Position numbers and translations under genes: made by a program. Positions 25,455-34,643 of a DNA stretch of 64,000 nucleotides are shown in pieces. The notes below the pieces were generated by a model, which was not told the DNA's origin, made no database searches, and saw only the letters and a list, made by a program, of their open reading frames with translations. Each line of letters opens with the position of its first letter. Position 1 is the first letter of the stretch. This DNA is from Azospirillum oryzae (GTDB lineage Bacteria; Pseudomonadota; Alphaproteobacteria; Azospirillales; Azospirillaceae): assembly GCF_900177515.1 (NCBI RefSeq), contig NZ_FXAK01000007.1:248001-312000 (forward strand). Reading direction: 5' to 3'.

Positions 25455-25691
25455 TCAGGACCGGCGGATCGTCTTGCCCCAGGGCGGCAGCGGGGCGGCG
25501 GTTTTCTGCCCGGAGGACGACAGCGCCGACAGCGAAAGGCGACCGGTCGCCAGCATCGCCATCACCAGGGCCGGATGGGCCGGACCCGCCGCGGCGGCGG
25601 TGTCGTGGGCGGCCTGATCGGGCTCGGCCGACTCGTCGTTCAGCGCCTCGTTGATGCGGGCGAAGGCTTCGATGTCTTTGATGTGCAGCAT
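25455..25691 (-). CDS. Small hypothetical protein
   Basis: A 78-aa protein starting MLHIKDIEAFARINEALNDE. I chose the ATG at 25691 because GAGGGG lies 9-14 nt upstream; the frame is open for 26 more codons but without a ribosome-binding site. The N-terminal half is helical and acidic, the C-terminal half Ala/Gly/Ser-rich and ends KTIRRS. No signal peptide or known domain. Moderate coding evidence only: start signals and codon use are good, length is short. Confidence 0.6.
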   Translation of the reverse strand: MLHIKDIEAFARINEALNDESAEPDQAAHDTAAAAGPAHPALVMAMLATGRLSLSALSSSGQKTAAPLPPWGKTIRRS

Positions 25692-25796
25692 GGTCCGTGC
25701 CCCTCGGCTTCGACATTTGTGCGTCGCAGCAAAAACGAAGGTAACAGCTCTGCCCTCGAATGGTCTCACGTGCGGCGCTTTGACGCGGCCCTTTTT

Positions 25797-27104
25797 CTAA
25801 CGGGCCGGTTCGCGAACGGCCAGCATAAGCCCGAAGCCGATGACGAAGAAAGCCAGAACCGTCGCCATGCCGGCGCGCTGGCTGTCGAAGGCCTGGGTCG
25901 CCAGCCCGAACAGCAGCGGCCCGAAGAAGCCGACGAAGCGGCCGGTCAGGCCGTAGAGCCCGAACATCTCCCCCGCCATGCCGGGCGGGGCCAGCCGTGC
26001 CATCATCGACCGCCCGGCCGCCTGCGCCGGCCCGAAGAACAGCCCGAGCCCCAGCGCGAAGACCCAGAACCACAGCCGCTCGGTCGCCAGCAGCAGCGGC
26101 AGGCCGCACAACGCCATGCCGGCCAGTGCGATCAGGATCACCGGCTTGGCCCCCGCCCGGTCGTCCATCCAGGCGAAGCCGATGGCTCCCGCCCCGGCCA
26201 CCACGTTGAGCGCGATGGCGAAGACCAGGATTTCCTCGAAGCTCATGCCGAAGGTGCCGGCGGCGAAGATGCCGCCGAACATGGTGATGGTGTTGATGCC
26301 GTCGCGGTAGAAGGCGCTGGCGACCAGGAACCGCGCCACCTCGCGGTAACGCCGGACCTGACGCAGCGTGGCGATCAGCGTCGCCACCCCCTCGCGCGCC
26401 GCGCGGATCAGGCCGTGGCCGGTGGACGGCTCGTCGGGCACCCAGAGGAAATAGGGCAGCGCGAAAATGCCGTACCAAGCGGCCGCCAGCAGCGCGGTGG
26501 CGCGGACATTGGCCTGCGGCCCCCAGTCTGCCCACTCCATCCCGAACAGGCCGAACAGCGGGGCCGGCGCCTTGACGAAGCCGACCAGCGCCAGGACAAG
26601 GCAGGCCAGCCCGCCGAAATAGCCGATGCCCCAGCCCCAGCCCGACACCCGGCCGATCAGCCGCGCCGGCACCAGACCCGGCAGGGTGGCGTTGTAGAAG
26701 ACGTTGGCCAGTTCGAACGACACGGTGGCGACCACCACGCAGGCGAGCGCGAACATGGCATCCGACGGATCGGGACGCACCCACCAGAGGGCGGCGGTGA
26801 AGAGGACGGTGACCAGCGTGAACAGCGCCATCCACGGCTTGCGCCGCCCGGCCCGGTCGGCGATGGCGCCCAGCACCGGGCTGAGCGCCGCGATGGCGAC
26901 GCCGGCCACCGTCATGGCGGCACTCCACCGCGCGGTGCCCTCGACCGAATCGCCGACGACGCTGCGGCCGAAATAGACCGCGAAGACGAAGGTGGTGATG
27001 ATGGTGTTGTAGGCCGAATTCGCCCAGTCGTAGAGGCACCAGGAGGCGATGGCGCGGCGGGAGGGGGCGTCGGGGGAAGGGGCGTCGGTGGTGGCTTCGG
27101 TCAC
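25797..27104 (-). CDS. MFS transporter, UMF1 (Atg22-like) family
   Basis: A 435-aa inner-membrane protein with about 12 hydrophobic segments. The N-terminus carries the family hallmark ASWCLYDWANSAYNTIITTF, followed by GAIADRAGRRKPWM, the MFS loop 2-3 motif. The family includes yeast Atg22, an amino-acid exporter of the vacuole, but bacterial substrates are unknown. It lies 6 nt downstream of the stop... of the preceding gene on the same strand (27111-28769), so the two are probably co-transcribed. An amino-acid or small-metabolite export role is inference from the family. Confidence 0.9.
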   Translation of the reverse strand: MTEATTDAPSPDAPSRRAIASWCLYDWANSAYNTIITTFVFAVYFGRSVVGDSVEGTARWSAAMTVAGVAIAALSPVLGAIADRAGRRKPWMALFTLVTVLFTAALWWVRPDPSDAMFALACVVVATVSFELANVFYNATLPGLVPARLIGRVSGWGWGIGYFGGLACLVLALVGFVKAPAPLFGLFGMEWADWGPQANVRATALLAAAWYGIFALPYFLWVPDEPSTGHGLIRAAREGVATLIATLRQVRRYREVARFLVASAFYRDGINTITMFGGIFAAGTFGMSFEEILVFAIALNVVAGAGAIGFAWMDDRAGAKPVILIALAGMALCGLPLLLATERLWFWVFALGLGLFFGPAQAAGRSMMARLAPPGMAGEMFGLYGLTGRFVGFFGPLLFGLATQAFDSQRAGMATVLAFFVIGFGLMLAVREPAR

Positions 27105-27110
27105 GCCCGC

Positions 27111-28769
27111 TTACCCCTGCTCGCCCCCCGCCAACCCGTCCACCCCGAAGGAGATCTGGTTGTTGTCGTAGCGGGCGACGATGCGCAGGCGGTCGCCGGC
27201 CGACAGTGCGATCGGCTTTTCCAGGAAGGTCATCGCCTGCTTCCAGTGGTTGGTGCGGGCGCGGCTTTCCGACTTGTAGACCACCTCGTCGTCCATGAAG
27301 AGGTCGAACCAGAAGGCGACGCCGTGGCAGGTGCCGGCGGTGACGATGGTCACGTCGATCACCCGCTCGCCCTCCTCCGGCATGTTGCGGGTGAAGTCGA
27401 AATCCAGCGCGGTGAAGGGCCTGGACAGCGGGGTGTGGGCGTCGGCGCCGAGGTCGATCTGCTGGTAGCCGGGGGAGCGGAAGACGTCGAAGCTGCCCAT
27501 GTCGAAGCCGTCGATGGTCTCCACCGGGTTGATGCGGGCCAGTTCCGGCGTCTCCACCAGCATGGCGTAGACGGTGGAGGCGCGCGGGATGATGGCGCCG
27601 CCCGGCTTCACCAGATGGGTGCGGGCATGCTGCAGAACCGACAGCATGCGCGGGGCCAGCATGCCGATGTTGATCAGTTCGGAGACGAAGACGTCGGCCT
27701 TCTCCGGCAGGTCGCCGCCCTCGCCCACCGTCAGCTGGGTGGACAGGCGCGGCACCACGTCGATGCGGCCGGCGTAGCCGTTGCGCGCCACGGTTTCCTT
27801 GGCGACGCGGGCGAGGATCGGGTTGACCTCGCAGGTCACCACCTTCTTCGCGCCGGCGCGGGCCGCCATCATGGCGACGATGCCGGAGCCGGTGCCGATC
27901 TCCAGCACCAGCGACTCCGGCTTCACCGCCCGTTCCAGCGACTGCTTGTAGGCCTCGTTCCGCTCGAAGTCGTTGATCATCGGCAGGTGCCAGCCGGGCA
28001 CCGCGTTGGAATAGATCAGCCGGCGGGTGAACTTCACCATCGGGTGGTCGGGCGCCTGCTCGCGCGCCGCCTCGATCACCTCGATGGCTTCCGCCGCGCG
28101 GTCCAGGCTCTGCAGCACATGGGCGAGACCGACCTGGGCCGGGACGAAGCGCGGGGCGGCGGCGAGCACGATGCGGAATTCCGCCTCCGCCTCCGCCAGC
28201 CGGCCGCGGGTGGAGAGCAGCTCCGCCAGGCTGTAATGGACATCGAGATAGTCGGGGGCCTGCTCCAGCGCGGTGCGGAAATGCTGCTCCGCCTCCTCCA
28301 ACTCGCCCAGTTCGCGCAGGGTGGCGGCGAGGAAATGGTGCATCTCCGGCGCTTCCGCACGGAGGTCCAGCGCGGTGCGGAAGCAGTCGGCCGCCTCGTC
28401 GAGCCGGCTCTGCGCCTTCAGCGCGTTGCCGAGGTTGCCGTGCAGTTCGGGCAGGCGCGGGTTGATGGCGAGGCCGGCGCGGAACGCCTCCTCCGCCTCC
28501 GCCGGGCGGGCCTGTTGGAAGAGCAGGCTGCCGCGGCTGTTGTGGAAGGACGGGTCGTTGCCGTTCTCCGCGATGGCCTGGGCGAACAGGGCCAGCGCGT
28601 TCTCCGGATGGTCGGTGTGGGCGGCGACCAGCCCCAGCAGATGCAGCGCCTGGGCATTGTGCGGATCCGTCGCCAGGATCGCCCGGCAGTCCCGTTCCGC
28701 CCCCGCCAGATCGTTGCTGCGGAAACGCTTGGCCGCGTCGAGCAGGGTCGGGGCGGGGGTGTCGGTCAT
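27111..28769 (-). CDS. TPR protein fused to an arginine-methyltransferase-like domain
   Basis: A 552-aa soluble protein. The first half (about 10-245) is a run of six or so tetratricopeptide repeats, for example DPHNAQALHLLGLVAAHTDH and GNDPSFHNSRGSLLFQQ. The second half resembles PRMT7-type protein arginine methyltransferases: SAM-binding LEIGTGSGIVAMMAARAGAK, acidic TCEVNP, and the double-E loop region VSELINIGMLAPRM followed by GAIIPRASTVYAML. Of the two glutamates of the usual double-E loop only the first is present; the second position is Gly. It may methylate a non-arginine substrate or be altered in activity. GGAG precedes the chosen ATG. Upstream of an MFS transporter. Confidence 0.87.
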   Translation of the reverse strand: MTDTPAPTLLDAAKRFRSNDLAGAERDCRAILATDPHNAQALHLLGLVAAHTDHPENALALFAQAIAENGNDPSFHNSRGSLLFQQARPAEAEEAFRAGLAINPRLPELHGNLGNALKAQSRLDEAADCFRTALDLRAEAPEMHHFLAATLRELGELEEAEQHFRTALEQAPDYLDVHYSLAELLSTRGRLAEAEAEFRIVLAAAPRFVPAQVGLAHVLQSLDRAAEAIEVIEAAREQAPDHPMVKFTRRLIYSNAVPGWHLPMINDFERNEAYKQSLERAVKPESLVLEIGTGSGIVAMMAARAGAKKVVTCEVNPILARVAKETVARNGYAGRIDVVPRLSTQLTVGEGGDLPEKADVFVSELINIGMLAPRMLSVLQHARTHLVKPGGAIIPRASTVYAMLVETPELARINPVETIDGFDMGSFDVFRSPGYQQIDLGADAHTPLSRPFTALDFDFTRNMPEEGERVIDVTIVTAGTCHGVAFWFDLFMDDEVVYKSESRARTNHWKQAMTFLEKPIALSAGDRLRIVARYDNNQISFGVDGLAGGEQG

Positions 28770-28938
28770 CGCTGCGGCTCCAGGGTCGGCGGGAACACGA
28801 AAAGATCGCCGCACCATACCGGGAATTGCCGCCCCGCTACAGCCTTTCGATCCGCAACCGTCCACCGGGCTGGGTCATTGCGTGCGCGCGATTATCAAGG
28901 CACTCATACCCGCATAAGGAGATCTGTGGGGCGGGCAT

Positions 28939-30513
28939 ATGTCGGACATGGGAATGATCGGGCGCGTGAAGGGTGGCGTGACGGGTGTGCTGGCGGCGAC
29001 GCTGCTGCTGGCCGGTTGCGCCACGGCGGAGATGGCGGGCGGCTCCGCCGGGGGCGTTGTCGCAGGATCGGCGGCGGCGCGGCGGTTCGAGGCGGTGCGG
29101 ACCAGCCCGCCGGAGCTGCGCGCCTTCCTGTACCGCATGCCGAAGGGGGCGGACCTGCACAGCCACCTGACCGGCGCGGTCTATGCCGAGAGCTACATGC
29201 GGATGGCGGCGGATGCCGGGCTGTGCTTCGACGTGACGGCCAAGACGCTGGTGGCGCCGACGGCGCAGGCGCCCTGCGAGCCCAAGGCCGGGCGGCCGGG
29301 TGCGGCGGCGGTGATCGCCGACAGCGTGCTCTATCCGGTGGCGCTGGACGCGCTGTCGACGCGCGACGCGCTGCCGGTCTCCGGCTACAGCCTGCACGAC
29401 CAGTTCTTCGCCACCTTCTCGCGGTTCCGTCCCGCCACCGCCTCCACCCCCACTTCCACCGGCGACCTGCTGGCCGAGGTGGTGGACCGCGCCGGCCGGC
29501 AGGGCGAGCGCCATGTCGAGCTGATGGTGTCCTTCGGCACCGGTCCGGCCGCCGCCATCGGCAAGGCTTTCCCCTGGACCCCGCAGGCGGCGGCCGACCT
29601 GACGGGCACCGCCGACCGGCTGATCGCCGCCGGGCTGCCGGCGCTGGTCGCCCCGGCCAGGCAGGAGATCGACGCGGCAGAGGCGCGGATGCGCAGCGTG
29701 CTGGGCTGCGGCACGCCGGCGGCGCGGCCGGGCTGCGCGGTGTCGGTGCGCTACCTGCAGCAGGTGGCGCGCACGCAAGCGCCGGGGCCGGTCTTCGCCA
29801 CCACCCTGTTCAACGCCCTGCTGGAAGCGCAGGAGCGGCGAATCGTCGGCCTGAACTTCGTGGCGCCGGAGGACAATCCGGTGGCGCTGGACGATTACGA
29901 CCTGCACATGCGCATGGTGGCGGAGGCGGTGCGGCGCCATCCCGGCACCAACGTGGCGCTGCATGCCGGCGAGCTGACGCTGGGCCTCGTCCCGCCGGAG
30001 CGGCTGCGCGACCACATCCGCAAGGCGGTGGAGATCGCCGGCGCCAGGCGCATCGGCCATGGCGTCGACGTGATGTACGAGGAGGATCCCCAGGGCCTGC
30101 TGCGGACAATGGCCGCGCGCAAGGTGGCGGTGGAGATCAACCTGACCAGCAACGACAAGATCCTGGGCGTCAGCGGCAGGAACCACCCGCTGCCGGTCTA
30201 TCGCGCCGCCGGGGTGCCGGTGGTGCTGTCCACCGACGACGAGGGCGTCAGTAGGATCGACCTGACCAACGAGCTGCAGCGCGCGGTGGAGGAATTCGGG
30301 CTGGGCTATGTCGATCTGGTCGGGCTGGCGCGCGCCAGCCTGGAGCACAGCTTCCTGCCCGGCGACAGCCTGTGGTCCGCCCCCGGCTGCGTCCCGCCGG
30401 TTCGAGAGGATGCCTGCCGCGCGGTGACGGCGCGCAGCGAGAAGGCGCGGGTGCAGTGGGGGCTGGAAGAGGCTTTGGCGCGGTTCGAGAGCGAGATGGC
30501 GGGGACGCCGTAA
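28939..30513 (+). CDS. Lipoprotein adenosine deaminase-like enzyme
   Basis: A 524-aa protein of the adenosine deaminase superfamily with a lipoprotein signal, LAATLLLAGC with Cys27, so it should sit in the periplasm rather than the cytosol. Metal ligands and catalytic residues are in place: HSH (His74, His76) in KGADLHSHLTG, HAGEL, RIGHGVDVMYE and LSTDDEGVSRI. At 524 residues it is longer than cytosolic Add (about 330-350), as in the extracellular ADGF/ADA2-like branch. It may deaminate extracellular adenosine for salvage. Substrate is inferred. Single gene, convergent with tagF. Confidence 0.9.
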   Translation: MSDMGMIGRVKGGVTGVLAATLLLAGCATAEMAGGSAGGVVAGSAAARRFEAVRTSPPELRAFLYRMPKGADLHSHLTGAVYAESYMRMAADAGLCFDVTAKTLVAPTAQAPCEPKAGRPGAAAVIADSVLYPVALDALSTRDALPVSGYSLHDQFFATFSRFRPATASTPTSTGDLLAEVVDRAGRQGERHVELMVSFGTGPAAAIGKAFPWTPQAAADLTGTADRLIAAGLPALVAPARQEIDAAEARMRSVLGCGTPAARPGCAVSVRYLQQVARTQAPGPVFATTLFNALLEAQERRIVGLNFVAPEDNPVALDDYDLHMRMVAEAVRRHPGTNVALHAGELTLGLVPPERLRDHIRKAVEIAGARRIGHGVDVMYEEDPQGLLRTMAARKVAVEINLTSNDKILGVSGRNHPLPVYRAAGVPVVLSTDDEGVSRIDLTNELQRAVEEFGLGYVDLVGLARASLEHSFLPGDSLWSAPGCVPPVREDACRAVTARSEKARVQWGLEEALARFESEMAGTP

Positions 30514-30520
30514 CGCGCCC

Positions 30521-31210
30521 CTACCCCTCCTCCGCATTCTCCCAGCCCCAGCGGGTCCAGGCGCCGTCGAGGAAGGCGGTCGGGCGGGGGGCGGCGGGGA
30601 GGCCGGGGCAGGACAGCAGGGACGGCGCGACGCGGCCGGCGCCGCGGGTCCACCACAGGCTGGCATCCGCGGGCAAGGGACCGGACAGCCGGCCGAGAAG
30701 GGCGCGGGTGGCGGCGCCGACGCGCTCCGGCTCCGGACGGCCGAGGATGGCGAGGCGGGCGGGCAAGCCCTCGACATCGGCACCGGCGCGGCAGGCGTCG
30801 GCGGCCAGCGACTCGGCACGGGTCAGCCACGCGGCGCAGGCGGCGGGGGCGTCGGCGATGTCGAAGCCGGCGGGCAGGCCGGCGGCAATGGTGAAGGGAT
30901 AGGGGCGGCCGACGCGGTCGGTGCTGGACATCCACACGCCGATCAGCGGGGCGCCGCCGCACAGCCCGGCCGACAGGGCGAAGCGCCAGACCGGGGCCTG
31001 GGCGAACAGCGATTCCCACTCGGCGCCCAATTGGCGGCCGGCCTCGCCCAGCGCCGCCGACAGCCAGCGGTCCCACGGGCCGAGCACGGCCGGCGGCAGG
31101 CCGTGGCCGACGAAATCGCCGCGCGCCGGGACCTTGCCGTGGAAGCCCATCACCGGATCGGCGCCCACCCCGGCGGCAAGGCCGCGCGGCGTGCCGAAGG
31201 AACCCATCAT
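30521..31210 (-). CDS. tagF: Type VI secretion-associated protein TagF
   Basis: A 229-aa cytosolic protein of the TagF/ImpM family (DUF2094). It has the family start VMGFHGKVPARGDFVGHGLP, then GAEWESLFAQAPVWRF, and GVWMSSTDRVGRPYPF. TagF is a post-translational repressor of type VI firing in Pseudomonas and Agrobacterium. Its start overlaps the tssM stop (ATGA), so it is the last gene of the tssL-tssM-tagF operon. The gene ends 8 bp from the convergent adenosine deaminase stop. Confidence 0.9.
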   Translation of the reverse strand: MMGSFGTPRGLAAGVGADPVMGFHGKVPARGDFVGHGLPPAVLGPWDRWLSAALGEAGRQLGAEWESLFAQAPVWRFALSAGLCGGAPLIGVWMSSTDRVGRPYPFTIAAGLPAGFDIADAPAACAAWLTRAESLAADACRAGADVEGLPARLAILGRPEPERVGAATRALLGRLSGPLPADASLWWTRGAGRVAPSLLSCPGLPAAPRPTAFLDGAWTRWGWENAEEG

Positions 31211-33306
31211 GGCAGGGCGGCCCGGCTGGCCGGCGTTGGTTGCGGAGAGGATTCGGCCAGCACCTCGCGCACGCGGGCGACCAGCGGCTCGTCAGGCGGA
31301 ACCGGGGCGAAGCCGACGGCGAACAGGGCGGCCAGATGGTCGCCGAGGGCACGGCGCGCCGCCTCGTTGGCCGGGCCGGGAAGCGTGCGCTGCCAGTCGA
31401 GCGCCAGCCATTCCGCCAGCGCGCCGGCGTCCATCGGCTCGGCCCCGCCGACCATGTGGTAGAGGCGCAGGGTCTGACGCAACTGGTCGGGCAGGGCCCA
31501 GTCGGCGCGCAGCCGCTCCTCCAGCCGCAAGGCGATGCGGGCGAGGAACTGGCTGCGCAGGGCGCGGGCATAGGCCTCCCGCGCCGGGACGGCGATGCGC
31601 GCGCCCTGGTAGAGGCCGCCGGCCAGCTTCGGCTCGGCCCAGCCCTGGGCCTCGTCGAAGGCGTGCGGCAGGGCGCGCAGGGCGTCCAGCGCCGGCAGGA
31701 TCGCCGCCGGGTCGGCATCGTCCACCCGTGTCAGGGCGCGCGGCGGCGTGTCGAGCGGGCGCAGCGCCGCCTCCACCGCCGCGGCGCCGGCGTCGGCGCG
31801 GTCCAGCAGGGCGGCGTTGCCCTGGGCACTGACCAGCCACCAGCCGCCGAGCGCGGCGCCCAGCAGCAGGGCGGCAGATGCTGACAGGGCGTTGCGGCGG
31901 CGGCGGGCGCGCTCCACCGCGCGGTCGACCTGGGCGAGGTTGGCCTCCGGAAAGACGAGGTCGGGCAGCAGCCGGTCGAGGAAATAGGTGGAGGCCGGGC
32001 CGTCGGCCTCCGGCTCCAGCAGGCCGAGCGGGCCGCCGGTCTGGGTGGCGCTGGTCAGGTAAAGGCCGCGCAGTCGCGGCGTCTCCTCGCCATGTTCGGA
32101 GCCGAAGACAGTGTCGACGATATCGGCCAGCGCCGGCTCCAGCTCCGCCACCCGCAGCGGCAGGGTGAAGGCGTCGCTGCGGCGGCGGATGTCGGGCTCC
32201 TGGTGCAGCCGGTCGAGCAGCCGCTCGTCCAGCCGGCGCACCAGACCGGCATAGAGGTCGCGGAAGAGGGGCAGCGGGCTGGCGGTTTCCGGTTCTTCAG
32301 CCGGCAGGGTCAGGCCCCAGATCTGGCTGCGCGCCTCGCGGTCCAGCGGGTCGAAGAAGGTGGTGAAGCCGTCCAGCAGGTCGGCCTTGGTCAGCAGCAG
32401 ATAAACCGGCAGGCGGACGCCCAGCTGCACCCGCAGCTCGTTCAGGCGCTGGCGGATCAGGATGGCGTGGTTGCGGCGCTCGGCATCGGTCCAGCCGGTC
32501 AGTTCGGGGATGCTGACGGTGAGAAGGACGCCGTTGGCGGGCTGGCGCGGGCGATGCTCCTTCAAGAGGTCGAGCAGGCCGGACCACACCCGGCCGTCCA
32601 CCGCGCGCCGGCTGTCCTGGGTGGTGTAGCGGCCGGCGGTGTCGATCAGCACGGCACGGTCGGTGAACCACCAGTCGCAGTTGCGGGTGCCGGCCAGCCC
32701 GGCCAGCGGCCCGGTGACGGTGCCGTTGAGCAGCGGGGTGGCGAGGCCGGTGTTGGCGAGCGCCGTCGTCTTGCCCGAACCGGGGGCGCCGATCACCAGA
32801 TACCAGGGCAGCTGGTAGAGATAGCGCCCGCCCCGCCGCTTGCGCAGCTGGGCCAGCACGGCGTCGAGGCGCCTGCGCACCGTGCCGATCTCCTCCAGCG
32901 AGGCCTTCAGCTCGGGGTCGCGGCCGGCGGCCAGCGCCTCCAGCAGGCGGGCGTTGGCGGCGCGCTCGCGGGAGTCGGTGCGGCGGTTGACGGCGATCCA
33001 CACCGCCAGCGCCAGGACCAGCGGCAGCAGACGGACGCTCCAGTCGGCCTGGATGGTCGGCAGCAGATGGGGGGCGGCGGAGGCGGCCAGACGCGGCAGC
33101 AGCAGCCAGCCGGCCAGCCCGAGCGCCAGCGCACCCGCCAGCGAGGTCGCCCAGCGGGCGCGGGCGGAGCGGTGCGGCGAGGGGGCGGCGGCGGGCTTGC
33201 GGCGCCTGCCGGCTTTCTTCGCTACGGTCTTCTTCGCCGCAGCCTTTTGCGCCACGGTCTTCGTCGCCGGAGTGGCGCCGGCCTTGTTGGGACGGGGATC
33301 GGCCAT
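31207..33306 (-). CDS. tssM: Type VI secretion membrane protein TssM (IcmF), short form
   Basis: A 699-aa inner-membrane protein. An Ala/Lys-rich N-tail (to about 50) is followed by two membrane segments (about 53-72 and 88-106), then a GTPase-like cytoplasmic domain with Walker A GAPGSGKT (173-180), AVLIDTAGRY and LLTKADLLDGF. A third membrane segment lies near 478-495 (ALSASAALLLGAALGGWWLV). Only about 200 residues follow it, whereas usual TssM has a periplasmic part of about 600-700 residues, the last section of which binds TssJ. The protein is thus missing most of the C-terminus. It ends in a stop that overlaps tagF, so this looks like a settled short form rather than a recent break. Confidence 0.9.
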   Translation of the reverse strand: MADPRPNKAGATPATKTVAQKAAAKKTVAKKAGRRRKPAAAPSPHRSARARWATSLAGALALGLAGWLLLPRLAASAAPHLLPTIQADWSVRLLPLVLALAVWIAVNRRTDSRERAANARLLEALAAGRDPELKASLEEIGTVRRRLDAVLAQLRKRRGGRYLYQLPWYLVIGAPGSGKTTALANTGLATPLLNGTVTGPLAGLAGTRNCDWWFTDRAVLIDTAGRYTTQDSRRAVDGRVWSGLLDLLKEHRPRQPANGVLLTVSIPELTGWTDAERRNHAILIRQRLNELRVQLGVRLPVYLLLTKADLLDGFTTFFDPLDREARSQIWGLTLPAEEPETASPLPLFRDLYAGLVRRLDERLLDRLHQEPDIRRRSDAFTLPLRVAELEPALADIVDTVFGSEHGEETPRLRGLYLTSATQTGGPLGLLEPEADGPASTYFLDRLLPDLVFPEANLAQVDRAVERARRRRNALSASAALLLGAALGGWWLVSAQGNAALLDRADAGAAAVEAALRPLDTPPRALTRVDDADPAAILPALDALRALPHAFDEAQGWAEPKLAGGLYQGARIAVPAREAYARALRSQFLARIALRLEERLRADWALPDQLRQTLRLYHMVGGAEPMDAGALAEWLALDWQRTLPGPANEAARRALGDHLAALFAVGFAPVPPDEPLVARVREVLAESSPQPTPASRAALP

Positions 33307-33316
33307 GGCGGGCGCC

Positions 33317-34576
33317 CTATTGCGGGTAGAGGCGGATGTCGATCCGCCGGTTGGCGTCGCGCCCGGCGGGCGTGTCGTTCAGCGCGACCGGCTCCTGGTC
33401 GCCATGGCCCTCGGCCGACAGGCGGGCGGGGGCGATGCTGTGCTCCAGCAGCTTGCGCACGGCTTCGGCGCGGGCGTCGGTCAGGGATTGCGCGGTGGCG
33501 AGGCGGCCGGTGGGCGGGGTCTGGTCGTCGGTGTGGGCGACCACCAGGACGGTTCCGGACTCGGTCGCCAGGGTCTGGCCCACCCGCTCGACGATGGCGC
33601 GGTGGCGGGCCTTCACGGCGTCGCTGCCGGTGGCGAACATCGCCGCCGCCGGGATGCGGATGACCAGGGCGCCGTCCTCCCCCGCCAGCACCTCGACGGA
33701 GCCGCTGCGGATTTCCGGGGCGAGTTGGCCGGTGATGCGGGCGATCAGGGCCGGGCCGGCGGTGGGTGGCGGCGGCGGGACCAGCCGGGCGATCTCGATC
33801 GGCCGGTCGGGCACCAGCGCGGCAATGCGGGCGGCCACCGGCTCCGCCCGGCGGTCGAGGCCACCGGCGAGATGGACGTAGAGGCCGGACAGGCCCAGCG
33901 CCACCGCCGCCCAGATGAGCCAGCCGGGCAAGCCGCCGCCCAGCCGGTTGCCCAGCCGGTTGCCGATGGGCCGGAACGGCTCCGCCACCCCGGTCCAGGC
34001 GGGAGACAGCTCCGCCGGGACATCGCCGCGGGCACGGCGCAGGATGCGGTACAGCTCGTCGCGCAGGCGGGCGAGGTCGTGGGCGCCGCCGGGCTTGTCG
34101 CGGAAGCGGCCTTCGAAGCCCAGCGACAGGCAGGCGTAGAACAGTTCCAGCGCATGGCGGTGGCGGCGCGGGTCGCCCAGCATGCCGTCGAGCAGGTCGA
34201 AGAAGCGCACCCCGGCGCCGGGCTCGGCCACCGCCGCCCCGCCATGGCCGGCGGCGCGGGCGACGTCGTCCAGCGTGGCGGCCAGCGCGATGCGGGCGGC
34301 GCGGATGTCGTCGGGGTCGAGGCCGGCCGTCAAGGCGGCGCGGTCGAACCGCTCCAGCGCCGCGGCGGCGGCGGCGCGCGGCGGGTCGGTCAGGGCGCGG
34401 TCGCGGAGCGAGGTGGCAAGCGCCAGCACCGGGGCGGCGACGCTGAGCAGCGGGTTGAGGGCGTCGCGGGGACGGGTGGGCGGAGTTGCGGTGTCGGCGG
34501 CCGGCGGGGGCGCGGCCTTCGCCGGCAGGTCCGCTTCGTCCGGTCGTTCGTCCGCTTGCCGCTCGTCCGCCTGCAT
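33317..34576 (-). CDS. tssL: Type VI secretion protein TssL with OmpA-like peptidoglycan-binding domain
   Basis: A 419-aa protein. After a low-complexity acidic N-tail, residues about 50-210 form the DotU/TssL cytoplasmic helical domain (FFDLLDGMLGDPRRHRHALE, LELFYACLSLGFEGRF). A membrane segment follows at about 222-242 (LPGWLIWAAVALGLSGLYVH), then a C-terminal OmpA/MotB domain with GTVLVVAHTDDQ and GRDANRRIDIRLYP that binds peptidoglycan. This makes an evolved TssL able to anchor the complex to the cell wall. It precedes tssM by 10 nt. No other core type VI genes (sheath, baseplate, ClpV, Hcp, VgrG) are in the window. Confidence 0.92.
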   Translation of the reverse strand: MQADERQADERPDEADLPAKAAPPPAADTATPPTRPRDALNPLLSVAAPVLALATSLRDRALTDPPRAAAAAALERFDRAALTAGLDPDDIRAARIALAATLDDVARAAGHGGAAVAEPGAGVRFFDLLDGMLGDPRRHRHALELFYACLSLGFEGRFRDKPGGAHDLARLRDELYRILRRARGDVPAELSPAWTGVAEPFRPIGNRLGNRLGGGLPGWLIWAAVALGLSGLYVHLAGGLDRRAEPVAARIAALVPDRPIEIARLVPPPPPTAGPALIARITGQLAPEIRSGSVEVLAGEDGALVIRIPAAAMFATGSDAVKARHRAIVERVGQTLATESGTVLVVAHTDDQTPPTGRLATAQSLTDARAEAVRKLLEHSIAPARLSAEGHGDQEPVALNDTPAGRDANRRIDIRLYPQ

Positions 34577-34643
34577 GTGTGGTCCGCCGTGGGGAAAGTC
34601 GGGGGGAGGTATAGCAGGGTCGGGGCGGTGGGGGGAACTTCAA

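Noticed and set aside
25188..30254. Very long plus-strand open frame opposite the MFS and methyltransferase genes
   Set aside because: In GC-rich DNA the antisense of real genes stays open. The minus-strand genes have clear domains and start signals; the long frame does not.
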